This document shows, one piece after another, positions 15,208-22,941 of a stretch of 28,796 nt of DNA. The notes under the pieces were generated by a model. It made no database searches, had not been told where the DNA came from, and saw only the letters and a program-made list of their open reading frames with translations. The stretch comes from Petrotoga sp. UBA5851. Its GTDB lineage: Bacteria > Thermotogota > Thermotogae > Petrotogales > Petrotogaceae. Position 1 is the stretch's first letter. Each line of letters opens with the position of its first letter. The stretch lies in NCBI GenBank assembly GCA_002431635.1, contig DJGH01000059.1, positions 41,061 through 69,856 of the forward strand. The letters run 5' to 3'. Made by a program: the position numbers and the translations under genes.

Positions 15208-16902
15208 GTGAAAAAAGCATTAAGTTTCTTTTTGTTGTTGTTAGTACTCAGCTTGGCTTTTGTTTCTTGTACCAAACCTGCTTTGGTAGCAACTATTGCT
15301 CTTAAGGATGTCAGAGGAATTGAAGGCTGCCATGTGGCCGGACAGGATCTGCCTTTAGCTTGGAAAGTAGTAACAGTAGGAATAGAAAAACCAGTTTTAA
15401 AGTATGAGGTCTACCTTACTGCCCCTGGAGCAGCCAAAAGACTGCTTGGCGAAGGAACAGCCGATGGATATACTATAGTTGGTTCAAACCTTAACGTTGC
15501 CGGAGCTTATACCGCAGAAGTAAAAGTTACGGAAAGTTCCAACACAAAAGAACCTAAAGTTGCCAGTGCAACATTCAACTTTTCAGTTCTTGATCAGCAG
15601 GCCAAAGTAAAAGACGATAACGCTAATTATTTTGGTACTGGAAAACCGGTTTCCATAGAAGTTCAGTCGGTTGACGGAAAAAATCATATCTTTGAATATG
15701 CTTTAGATGTTGCAGAAAACTGGAAAGCTTCTGCTTCTTCAACTTCTTTAATTATTGATCAGTCAAAGCTTGTAGCTGACTATGGTCCTAACTATCTTTC
15801 AAAATCAGAAGATCATATCCTCTACTACAGATTGAAAGATTCACAGACTATACATAACTTCAAGTTTAAATATGATGTAACCGGTCCTTCGATAACTTTC
15901 AAGGGTTCACAGAGGGACGGAACAGGTTCCACAGCCCATGCGACAGTTATTCCAAGTGGTTCATACTCACTCATTAACTTTACTGTAAACGAGTCTTCCG
16001 GAAAGATCCAGAGCTTTAAAATAGGTTTCAGATTAATATTCCAGGATGGATCAAACATAGGCGATGCAGCAAGATTTGTAATTCCTGGGAAAACCGATGA
16101 ACTTGGATATGTAGATGTTCCGGTAGCTCTTTTTAATACCACCAAGGTAAAAACTTTTGGTTTCAGGTTAAACAACGAGTACATGTCCCTTACATATAAC
16201 ACTAACAAAAATGTGCCTTTAGTAGGGGCTGACGGCAAGGCTTTTGATATAATGAGCTTCTATAACACATTCAGATCTTGTGGATATAACGTTACTTTTG
16301 CAATAGGAATAGAAGTATTTGATACTCTTGGCAACAGAGGCTTCAACCTTATTCCTTTCAGACCTGAAGAAAGATTTAACGATGATCCTGTTATTGGAGT
16401 AGTAACAGCTACAGAAGCAGCCTCACAGAATACCAATATTCCTTTTGTGCTTGCCACAGCAGGAGTAAAGGAGTACCTTGGAGTAGACGGCAAGTCAACA
16501 GCAAATAATCCGGCAAATGACAGACCGGTTCAAAATGGTCTTTCTTACTTACAGATACCTATACAGGTTCTTGAACTTGTTAACGATAACCCTGTTGATA
16601 TAACTAACTGTTCAACAGTTACGACAGCTGATGCAACAGCACTGAACTTCTCTTCATCATACAATGAAAAGGTAGCCATTACTCCTAATAAAATGATTAC
16701 AGTCGGTTTGACCAAGTATGGAACAGGCCCTTCGGGAAGCACAGTAAACAGTATTGCTTCTTTCAATCTTAAAATTGACGGAAAAGGTATCTTTGTTGTT
16801 CAGATTCCATACGAAGCAGGCTTCAAATTAACAGACAGAAACGGAAAAACCACAGACGGTGTACAGGTTCTTTATACGCCTAACATAATAGTTTTAGACT
16901 AA
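15208..16902 (+). CDS. Large lipoprotein, probable beta-sandwich protein, partner of the C1 protease
   Basis: A 564-residue lipoprotein starting at GTG (15208), chosen because of the GGAGGG ribosome binding site just upstream and the signal peptide that follows. The lipobox FVSC puts the lipidated Cys at position 21. The mature part is rich in Thr, Val, Gly and Asn with alternating hydrophobic patterns and no catalytic motif. Segments about 30-130 (YEVYLTAPG, AYTAEVKV, ATFNFSVL) look like an Ig-like or bacterial surface beta-sandwich. It lacks cysteine-rich or LPXTG features. I do not recognise a named family. It is 31 bases after the previous gene and 13 bases before the C1 peptidase gene, so the three are one unit. 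A scaffold or substrate-presenting role is a guess. Confidence 0.82.
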   Translation: MKKALSFFLLLLVLSLAFVSCTKPALVATIALKDVRGIEGCHVAGQDLPLAWKVVTVGIEKPVLKYEVYLTAPGAAKRLLGEGTADGYTIVGSNLNVAGAYTAEVKVTESSNTKEPKVASATFNFSVLDQQAKVKDDNANYFGTGKPVSIEVQSVDGKNHIFEYALDVAENWKASASSTSLIIDQSKLVADYGPNYLSKSEDHILYYRLKDSQTIHNFKFKYDVTGPSITFKGSQRDGTGSTAHATVIPSGSYSLINFTVNESSGKIQSFKIGFRLIFQDGSNIGDAARFVIPGKTDELGYVDVPVALFNTTKVKTFGFRLNNEYMSLTYNTNKNVPLVGADGKAFDIMSFYNTFRSCGYNVTFAIGIEVFDTLGNRGFNLIPFRPEERFNDDPVIGVVTATEAASQNTNIPFVLATAGVKEYLGVDGKSTANNPANDRPVQNGLSYLQIPIQVLELVNDNPVDITNCSTVTTADATALNFSSSYNEKVAITPNKMITVGLTKYGTGPSGSTVNSIASFNLKIDGKGIFVVQIPYEAGFKLTDRNGKTTDGVQVLYTPNIIVLD

Positions 16903-16915
16903 GGGGGGCTTAAGA

Positions 16916-18448
16916 ATGAAAAAGTTAATGGTCTTTTTACTTTTAGTAGTTCTGCTGTCGGCAGCTTCCTTTGCCGGAGTAAGAGAAGAAATAGAATCAC
17001 AGGTTAAAGATATCAACTCTACAAAACTTCCTTGGGTAGCAGGTGTAAACCAGTCTTTCCTTGATCTTGAGCAGATGCTTTGGAACAACGGAATGTCAGT
17101 TTCCTACAAGGATATAGTCACCAAGCTCAATGGATACAGAGATCTTCTTAAGGAAGATACGGCTTTAAAAGCAGATAATCTCACTGCTAACGATGATGTA
17201 TATGAAGCTTCAAGATTCGTATATAAGTATATTGGAACACCTGTTCCCACATCGTATATTCAGATCCATACCCCTGTAAAGAACCAGCTTTACCACGGAA
17301 CCTGCTGGGCATTTTCGGCAACAGCAGCCTTCGAAAGCGCTCTTTTAGTTCAGAGAGATAAGCTTACTGGTTCTTCTGTCACGGCATCTCCTTTAGAATT
17401 AGAAGATACCACTTACGATCTTTCAGAACAGTACACCTCTTATCACAATATTGACTGGGACATATACAGAGACTCAATATATGCTGGCTACTATACCGGA
17501 AAAGGAACCGTACAGCTTCAGGATTGCAATCTTGATGCCGGTGGAAATGCTTACTTTTCAACATTTAACCTTATCAGATACGGAATAACCACAGAAGAAA
17601 AAATGCCTTACCAGTTCGACAGAAATGGATGGGTAAGCTGGAATGCAAAAGACGGATGGAAAGAAGAAATTGATAAGAATTCTTTTTTTGCCGCAAAAAC
17701 CACTTACGTTCCTTCTGCAGAGTACGCTAAAGCAAGAGGTTTTAATTATGAGACCTATATAAAATCCATAAAAGAACTCCTTGTAAAAAATGGTGCTCTT
17801 ATGGTTTCTTTCGATGTTCCTGTTGATTTTAATGTGTATCTCGGAGGAATATACGTTCCTTCAGCGGTTTTTGGAAGTTATGTAGATGCAGGATTAAGTC
17901 CATATGACGGAGGGCATGCCGTAAGTTTGGTCGGCTGGGCAGATATGGCTAAGATTAAAACCATGTTCCCCACAATAGTTGCTTCTGATGCCACTTACAT
18001 AGAGTGGAACAACTATGAGTATAAGGTCGGCGGTGTTGCTTCAAAAAATCAGGCTACAGAGTTCTGGATAATAAAGAACTCCTGGGGCAATAACTGGGGA
18101 TGGCACGGATACTATCTGGTTCCTATGATAACTCAGGCCCAGTATGACGCATTTGACGGTAACAATGCAAGTATCGAAAACTGGATGATCGAAAGCAGAG
18201 ATATATTCTCAACTATTCTTGGAGAAAAAGCATTTTATGGTATTGATGACAATCTTAAAGTAATAGACTTCAATGATGATCATCTTATTAATGATACTGA
18301 CTATGCTCTTATCCTTGGAAAAGTAACCGAATCTCCAAAGGTATATGAGGAAAAATACGATATTTCGGCAGTTAAAGATGGAGTTATCGATTACGACGAT
18401 CTTGAAATGTTCTTCATAATATCTTCGATTATGTCTTCTTTCAAATAA
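16916..18448 (+). CDS. Secreted papain-family (C1) cysteine peptidase with dockerin-like tail
   Basis: A 510-residue exported protease. The signal peptide MKKLMVFLLLVVLLSAASFAG ends near residue 20 and has no lipobox. The first 110 residues after it look like a propeptide. The papain core carries the full triad: Cys130 in GTCWAFSATAAFES, His334 in GGHAVSLVGW and Asn388 in IIKNSWGNNWG. About 60 C-terminal residues (449-505) hold two loops rich in Asp and Asn, DFNDDHLINDTD and DISAVKDGVIDYDD, each followed by a helix. This matches the duplicated calcium-binding layout of dockerin type I domains, though no cohesin is visible nearby. The ribosome binding site is GGGGGG. It is the last gene of its unit, followed by a strong terminator. 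Confidence 0.92.
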   Translation: MKKLMVFLLLVVLLSAASFAGVREEIESQVKDINSTKLPWVAGVNQSFLDLEQMLWNNGMSVSYKDIVTKLNGYRDLLKEDTALKADNLTANDDVYEASRFVYKYIGTPVPTSYIQIHTPVKNQLYHGTCWAFSATAAFESALLVQRDKLTGSSVTASPLELEDTTYDLSEQYTSYHNIDWDIYRDSIYAGYYTGKGTVQLQDCNLDAGGNAYFSTFNLIRYGITTEEKMPYQFDRNGWVSWNAKDGWKEEIDKNSFFAAKTTYVPSAEYAKARGFNYETYIKSIKELLVKNGALMVSFDVPVDFNVYLGGIYVPSAVFGSYVDAGLSPYDGGHAVSLVGWADMAKIKTMFPTIVASDATYIEWNNYEYKVGGVASKNQATEFWIIKNSWGNNWGWHGYYLVPMITQAQYDAFDGNNASIENWMIESRDIFSTILGEKAFYGIDDNLKVIDFNDDHLINDTDYALILGKVTESPKVYEEKYDISAVKDGVIDYDDLEMFFIISSIMSSFK

Positions 18449-18454
18449 CAGTAT

Positions 18455-18497
18455 AAAATTACAGGAGGCTTTCCTTGAAAGCCTCCTGTTTTTTTTA
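18455..18497. terminator. Bidirectional terminator after the C1 peptidase gene
   Basis: A perfect 12-bp stem (18461-18472 with 18478-18489) around a CCTTG loop is followed by eight or more T on the + strand. It also serves the converging GH84 gene, where the - strand downstream is moderately T-rich. Confidence 0.9.
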
Positions 18498-19865
18498 ATA
18501 CTCTACAAGCTTTAAAAAACCTTTCGCACATTTCAGTTGTTCAATCGCAAAGTTCATTATACTTAAGCCACATACGGAGGTTTGGTACTCCATGGCTGTT
18601 TTCAGCTTTTTTTCCAGTCCGGTTACAGCATTTTTGAGTACTTTTATCTCATCTTCCCCGTACTTTTCAACTGCAATGGGAATAGAACTCTTAATCAAAA
18701 AAACCGTTCCTCCAAGTATCTCTGCCCAGCCGTAGAACTCTTCAAGCCAACAAGAGATATCTTCAAGCATATTTTTTTCTAAAGAGCTTTTTAGTTTCTG
18801 ATAAATCTCCTCCATTCTGAGGCTTTTTTTCATAATCAGACTTAAAGCTTCCTGTATATTATTACTTTCATACATTTTGAACATCTCACCGAACATATCT
18901 GTTAAATACTCCGGTTCACTATTATGCAGAGGACTTTTGATATTACACATTGAAAACTCATAAAACTCCTGGGCTACATCTGGATAAAGCTCCATACATA
19001 CTCTTTTTAAAGCTTTATAACTGTCGTAACTATCGTTTTCAAAAAATTCTCCGGCAGCTGCAATGACAGGCATGCTGGCATAAGGCTGATTCATAGGGTT
19101 GAGAACTATGCCTTCACAGTATTTTTTTACTCCAATTTCTCTGTTTTCATACGGTCCCAGATGAAGCTCCATAACCATCCTTGCATCATTTACCGGATAG
19201 TTGTCCCAGTAAAGGACGGGTCTTTGAAATGCGTTGGATATCATTTTAGCATTTTCCATGGTAAGACTTTGAGAACACACCTTATTCCCGGTCCACATAA
19301 TACTTATCTCTTTATTTAATCTTTCTCCCAGTACTCTGTGATACTCAGTACTCGTTTCACCAAAATACTGAGTTGGACAGAAGATAAGTTTAATCTCTTT
19401 TTCACGTGCTGTAAGTTTTTTATGAAGCCTGTTGAGAAAATCCTGCTGGGCATCGGCAAGACATGCATACTTCTGCTTGTCTTTATCATGAAAAAGCTCC
19501 TGGGCAATATCATCAAGGAAAACCGCAACTGTATTCATTCCCATAGCTATAAATGGCATAAATTTATGAACAACCATCTCAAGATCCTCATCGGAACTGT
19601 AAGCAATAGAATTACCCGGGCTTAAAGCCATACATATATCAAGTCCTTCTTTTTTCCCAAGATTCACAAGCTCTCTGAACTGTTCAATAAATTCTTTACC
19701 ATAAGGCTCTTTCCAAGCGAATCTATGCTGAGGATCAGCTTTGGGTGCATAGATATAGAGATTGTAGCCGTGTTTTGCGGCAAATGAAATCATATCTTTC
19801 CTTTGTTCCATGCTCCATGGTTTTCCGTAAAAACCTTCAACTACTCCTCTTATACTAACGTTCAG
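18495..19865 (-). CDS. GH84 family beta-N-acetylglucosaminidase (O-GlcNAcase-like), CTG start proposed
   Basis: A 456-residue glycoside hydrolase cutting terminal beta-linked N-acetylglucosamine. GH84 marks: GVVEGFYGKPWS, NLYIYAPKADPQHR, MALSPG, the catalytic pair Asp118-Asp119 in VFLDDI, and YWDNYPVND. The GVVEGFYGKPW segment lies upstream of the first ATG (19811), so the gene must begin earlier. Between the upstream in-frame TAA and that ATG there is no ATG, GTG or TTG. The CTG at 19865 lies six bases after AAAAGGGGGG and is the best start. No signal peptide is visible, so the enzyme is probably cytoplasmic, unlike many bacterial GH84 enzymes. It stands alone on the - strand between two protease units. 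A mutated start codon is the alternative. Confidence 0.88.
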   Translation of the reverse strand: MNVSIRGVVEGFYGKPWSMEQRKDMISFAAKHGYNLYIYAPKADPQHRFAWKEPYGKEFIEQFRELVNLGKKEGLDICMALSPGNSIAYSSDEDLEMVVHKFMPFIAMGMNTVAVFLDDIAQELFHDKDKQKYACLADAQQDFLNRLHKKLTAREKEIKLIFCPTQYFGETSTEYHRVLGERLNKEISIMWTGNKVCSQSLTMENAKMISNAFQRPVLYWDNYPVNDARMVMELHLGPYENREIGVKKYCEGIVLNPMNQPYASMPVIAAAGEFFENDSYDSYKALKRVCMELYPDVAQEFYEFSMCNIKSPLHNSEPEYLTDMFGEMFKMYESNNIQEALSLIMKKSLRMEEIYQKLKSSLEKNMLEDISCWLEEFYGWAEILGGTVFLIKSSIPIAVEKYGEDEIKVLKNAVTGLEKKLKTAMEYQTSVCGLSIMNFAIEQLKCAKGFLKLVEY

Positions 19866-20151
19866 AAATATCCCCCCTTTTCGTACTCTTTAAATCATTC
19901 TATCATCATTTTTTTAAAAAGTAAACACAATTTCTTAAATTAAGTTATAGCTGATACTTATAATATTATTACTTTTTTGTTACAAATATCTTTTTTTTGT
20001 TTCAGCAGAAAATAAACATTATATAATTTATTTATGTGCATTATATTTTATTTATTATTCTGTTCTGGGGAGAGCGGGGATTTTTTTGTTTATATCAAAA
20101 CACCTGATCTCTTTTTATATGAGACAGGTATTTTTTTTAGGAGGGATCAGT
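19866..20151 (+). promoter_or_regulatory. Promoter and leader of the subtilase/PrcB unit
   Basis: TATAAT at 20022-20027 is a probable -10 box, with GTTTCA (19999-20004) 17 bases upstream as a weak -35 box. Transcription would begin near 20034 and give a leader of about 118 bases. This leader holds a G-rich segment (20067-20080) and a terminator-like hairpin at 20102-20138. The stretch 19866-20000 is very AT-rich and holds nothing else I can identify apart from the GH84 ribosome binding site on the - strand. Confidence 0.6.
20102..20138 (+). terminator. Terminator-like hairpin in the leader of the PrcB-domain gene
   Basis: ACCTG and TCTC (20102-20106, 20108-20111) pair with GAGA and CAGGT (20121-20129), forming nine pairs with one bulged A, then ATTTTTTTT. 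The T run touches the AGGAGGG ribosome binding site of the gene at 20152. With the promoter at 20022 upstream, it would act as an attenuator, or it may end a short leader RNA. Confidence 0.6.
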
Positions 20152-20949
20152 ATGAAAAGAATATTTCTGATGCTTGTAACGTTTTTATTGGTTCTTACAT
20201 TGATGTTTTCATCTGATAATTGGCAGAGTTCTGCTGTATCGGATTTTTTCATTCAAAACTCTTTTTATGAAAAGATTGGAGAGTATTATTTTCAATGTCT
20301 TAACTATGAGCTTGCCGACAATTTTTTCCTTTCAGAGCTTAAAAGTTCCATTGACTCTTACAGGAATGCAGATTTCAGTAAAAAGGGATCTTTAAAAACT
20401 TTCTATGAAAGAGTAGAAGCTTTGTATAATCTTTCTTTAAATGCAGCTTCAAATGTTTCTTCGAGATATGCGCTGATTAAACTGAATGAGATACTGATTC
20501 TTCATTCAGACATAAAAACCATGGGTGAAAACATAATTGGTATATCGGACGGTCCTACTTCGATTTATTTAACTGATACAAAAACTCAGCAACCCGCCTC
20601 TCCAGTTTTTAAGTACGAGGCTATGCAACCGGATCAGGTTTATGCAGAAATAGGTATAATTAAAGAAAAATCCAGAGGTTTCAAGATATTGAAACAAGAA
20701 AAGAATTTATTCTATGTTCTGGTATCGGCCGGCGAAAAGAGTACGGGGGGTTATTCGCTGAATCTTGAGGATATTACTTTCAAAGATTCTACAGTTACTA
20801 TAAAGATCAAAGAAACGTCTCCGGCAAGAGGTAAACCTGTTACACAGGCATTTTCTTATCCGCAACTGGTTCTGAAGTTTTATTTTGATTATTCCACTGT
20901 AAAGAACATACTTGTTACAATAAATAATGTGGAGCTTTCAAACTTATGA
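20152..20949 (+). CDS. Exported protein with PrcB C-terminal domain
   Basis: A 265-residue protein. The ATG at 20152 is chosen over an in-frame ATG at 20086 because AGGAGGG lies just before it and a signal peptide (MKRIFLMLVTFLLVLTLMFSS) follows. The longer frame would also run through the leader hairpin. There is no lipobox. The middle region is helical. The C-terminal part (about 188-242) matches the PrcB_C pattern: FYVLVSAGEKSTGGYSLNL, then PARGKPVTQAFSYP. In Treponema denticola, PrcB is needed for stability and activity of the dentilisin protease complex. The gene is followed at 35 bases by a lipoprotein gene and then a subtilase gene, the same order of functions as prcB-prcA-prtP. A partner role for the subtilase is inferred. 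Confidence 0.82.
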   Translation: MKRIFLMLVTFLLVLTLMFSSDNWQSSAVSDFFIQNSFYEKIGEYYFQCLNYELADNFFLSELKSSIDSYRNADFSKKGSLKTFYERVEALYNLSLNAASNVSSRYALIKLNEILILHSDIKTMGENIIGISDGPTSIYLTDTKTQQPASPVFKYEAMQPDQVYAEIGIIKEKSRGFKILKQEKNLFYVLVSAGEKSTGGYSLNLEDITFKDSTVTIKIKETSPARGKPVTQAFSYPQLVLKFYFDYSTVKNILVTINNVELSNL

Positions 20950-20984
20950 AAACTTTATTATCTTAACAAGGAGGGATTAAAAAG

Positions 20985-22928
20985 ATGAAGAAGAACTTGA
21001 TTGTACTGTTTGTTGTTATCTTAAGTCTTGCTCTGGTTCTTACTTCTTGTATGGTAGACAAAGATCCGGAAATAAATGTTACGGATCAGTCAGTACTTGA
21101 AGGAGACACTCTTACGGTAGATCTTTCTACCAAGGTAACGGATCCTGAAGGAAAACCGATTACAATAACCAAAGTAAGCGGGGTGGGTACTCTAACAGGT
21201 AAAGTTTATACTTATACCCCTTCATTCAGCGACGCCGGCGTTAAAGAGGTAACGCTTAAAGCCAGCGATGGCAAAAGGGAAGTACAGAAAACCTTTAAAA
21301 TCACTGTACGAAATGCAGTTGCGGGATCGGTAGTTGTAAGAGTAGCAGAATACACTACAGGCCCAGGACTCGAAGATGCCGATGTCAAAATAGATAAAGA
21401 TGGAACAGTTATCGGCAGCGGGAAAACTGATGCAGATGGAAATGTTACTATTGTTTTCAAATACGAAGGAAGCTCTGATGCTTCATTCCCTGTAAAAATA
21501 TCTGCTAAAAAGACTGGATATACCGCACCAAGCATTATTACAGGGAAATGTCTTAACGTAAGCAACTCCGGAACTCCAGCCAACAACGGTATTACTGACA
21601 TTCAGGTTAGAAAGGCTCTGACTAGCACAGAAACTTCCAACCTGCCAGATCTTGAAATAAAACTTTATGATCTAAGCAAAACTATTGTTGATCCAACCAA
21701 TATTTCCACAAATACTATCTTAGTGTATGTAAAAAACAAAAATATGCTTGATGGAAAACCTGACACTATTGAAGTAGGTTATGTCGGATTGGGATATGTT
21801 CCCACTGCCACAGCCAGAAATGCAGCTTTTACAGGTACTTCAGAAGCTACGATGACAGTTTCTCTGATCGGATACGATAAAAAGACCACAGATCTTAACA
21901 TTGTTGCCTTTGATCTTAACGATGCCAGGATACAGTATACCATACCGCTTACCGTCAATTATGGCTCAGCTCCGGTCACTTTAGAGAAGTATGCACCAAA
22001 GGTTATAGGAGCCGTCGGTTTTACATCAGATGTCGATCTTAGGTATTATTCTACCGGTCTGATAAGCAAGCTTTCAAAAGATTTACCGATTGATAACCTC
22101 AATGAAGTATTTCTCGATGCAAGAAACTCTGATGAAAATATTTTCATGCAGGTTCAGTGGACTACGCCTGCAACAAAAACAGGTATTGTAGGATATAATC
22201 TCTACAGATCCGAAGATAAGGTTAACTGGGAATTTATAAAAAACAGAGTAGGAAATACTGGTACTTCATTGACTGAAAGCTGTTTTGGAGTAGTCCCGGG
22301 TAAAAAATACTACTACAATGTAAAGTCCCTGTACTCTGACGGAACAGAATCTTTAGCAAGCAATACCCTTGAAGTTATTCCTTTGAAAAGCTTTGATGTA
22401 AGACTCAACTCTCCTGCAAACAACGCCATAGATGTCGGCTTAACTCCACAATTTAGCTGGACACCGGTTGAATCGCAGGATCATTCTAAAACTGTAAACC
22501 TTTCAAACGGTCTAACTAACGATGCTTCTATACTATTTCACTATACTCCGTGGGTGTATGATACCACTCAGGATGAATCAGGAATATTTGTTATCAACTC
22601 ATTGGGAAATCAGTTTGATTTTGTTACGGCCGGTGCACAGGAAGTTACTGTAGATTTTCTGTGTTCATCATGGGGAGGAGCATCTACCAGATGGGTTTTA
22701 AACTCTGTGATATATCCTTATAAAGGATTAGAACAGGGCAAGACCTATGAATGGGGTCACGACTTTGCCTATGCACAGTATCAGAGTGCAAGAGATGAAA
22801 ACAGTGCGTATTTTATATGGAGAAGTGTTTCTATCGATCTTGGCTTCGGACTTAACTGGCTAAACAATCCGAGTCTTAAAAACCACGCCGAATATTATAA
22901 CAGATTTACAACCGGAAATGGATTATAA
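20985..22928 (+). CDS. Multi-domain surface lipoprotein with cadherin-like and fibronectin III-like domains
   Basis: A 647-residue lipoprotein; lipobox VLTSC with Cys22. Domains in order: a cadherin/Ig-like domain (about 28-109, with DPEGKPITITKVSG and FSDAGVKEVTLKASDGK), a carboxypeptidase-regulatory-like beta-sandwich (about 113-182, with GSGKTDADGNVTIVF), an unassigned region (about 200-370), a fibronectin type III-like domain (about 385-467, with IVGYNLYRSEDKVNWEFI and YYYNVKSLYSDG), and a C-terminal region with SPANNAIDVGLTPQFSW, common before another beta-sandwich. No catalytic residues are seen. The ribosome binding site is AAGGAGGG. It lies between the PrcB-domain gene and the subtilase gene and takes the place of prcA. 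Whether it is homologous to PrcA cannot be judged by eye. Confidence 0.85.
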   Translation: MKKNLIVLFVVILSLALVLTSCMVDKDPEINVTDQSVLEGDTLTVDLSTKVTDPEGKPITITKVSGVGTLTGKVYTYTPSFSDAGVKEVTLKASDGKREVQKTFKITVRNAVAGSVVVRVAEYTTGPGLEDADVKIDKDGTVIGSGKTDADGNVTIVFKYEGSSDASFPVKISAKKTGYTAPSIITGKCLNVSNSGTPANNGITDIQVRKALTSTETSNLPDLEIKLYDLSKTIVDPTNISTNTILVYVKNKNMLDGKPDTIEVGYVGLGYVPTATARNAAFTGTSEATMTVSLIGYDKKTTDLNIVAFDLNDARIQYTIPLTVNYGSAPVTLEKYAPKVIGAVGFTSDVDLRYYSTGLISKLSKDLPIDNLNEVFLDARNSDENIFMQVQWTTPATKTGIVGYNLYRSEDKVNWEFIKNRVGNTGTSLTESCFGVVPGKKYYYNVKSLYSDGTESLASNTLEVIPLKSFDVRLNSPANNAIDVGLTPQFSWTPVESQDHSKTVNLSNGLTNDASILFHYTPWVYDTTQDESGIFVINSLGNQFDFVTAGAQEVTVDFLCSSWGGASTRWVLNSVIYPYKGLEQGKTYEWGHDFAYAQYQSARDENSAYFIWRSVSIDLGFGLNWLNNPSLKNHAEYYNRFTTGNGL

Positions 22929-22941
22929 GGAGGTGAGCTGA

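Noticed and set aside
15825..16238. A 137-codon open frame on the - strand.
   Set aside because: It is opposite the lipoprotein gene, with no ribosome binding site and no family resemblance.
20086..20151. An upstream in-frame ATG that would lengthen the PrcB-domain protein by 22 residues.
   Set aside because: The internal ATG at 20152 has a strong ribosome binding site and a proper signal peptide directly after it; the extension covers a terminator-like hairpin.
20034..20216. A 60-codon open frame starting exactly at the expected transcription start of the subtilase unit, suggesting a leaderless leader peptide.
   Set aside because: It runs through the hairpin and far into the PrcB-domain gene in another frame, has no ribosome binding site, and its codons look like chance. 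Its position at the start site is noted but not enough.
14469..20949. Possible direct homology between the first genes of the two protease units.
   Set aside because: By eye only the signal peptides and general helical character agree; no PrcB-type motif is visible in 14469-15176. Kept as a parallel of position, not of sequence.
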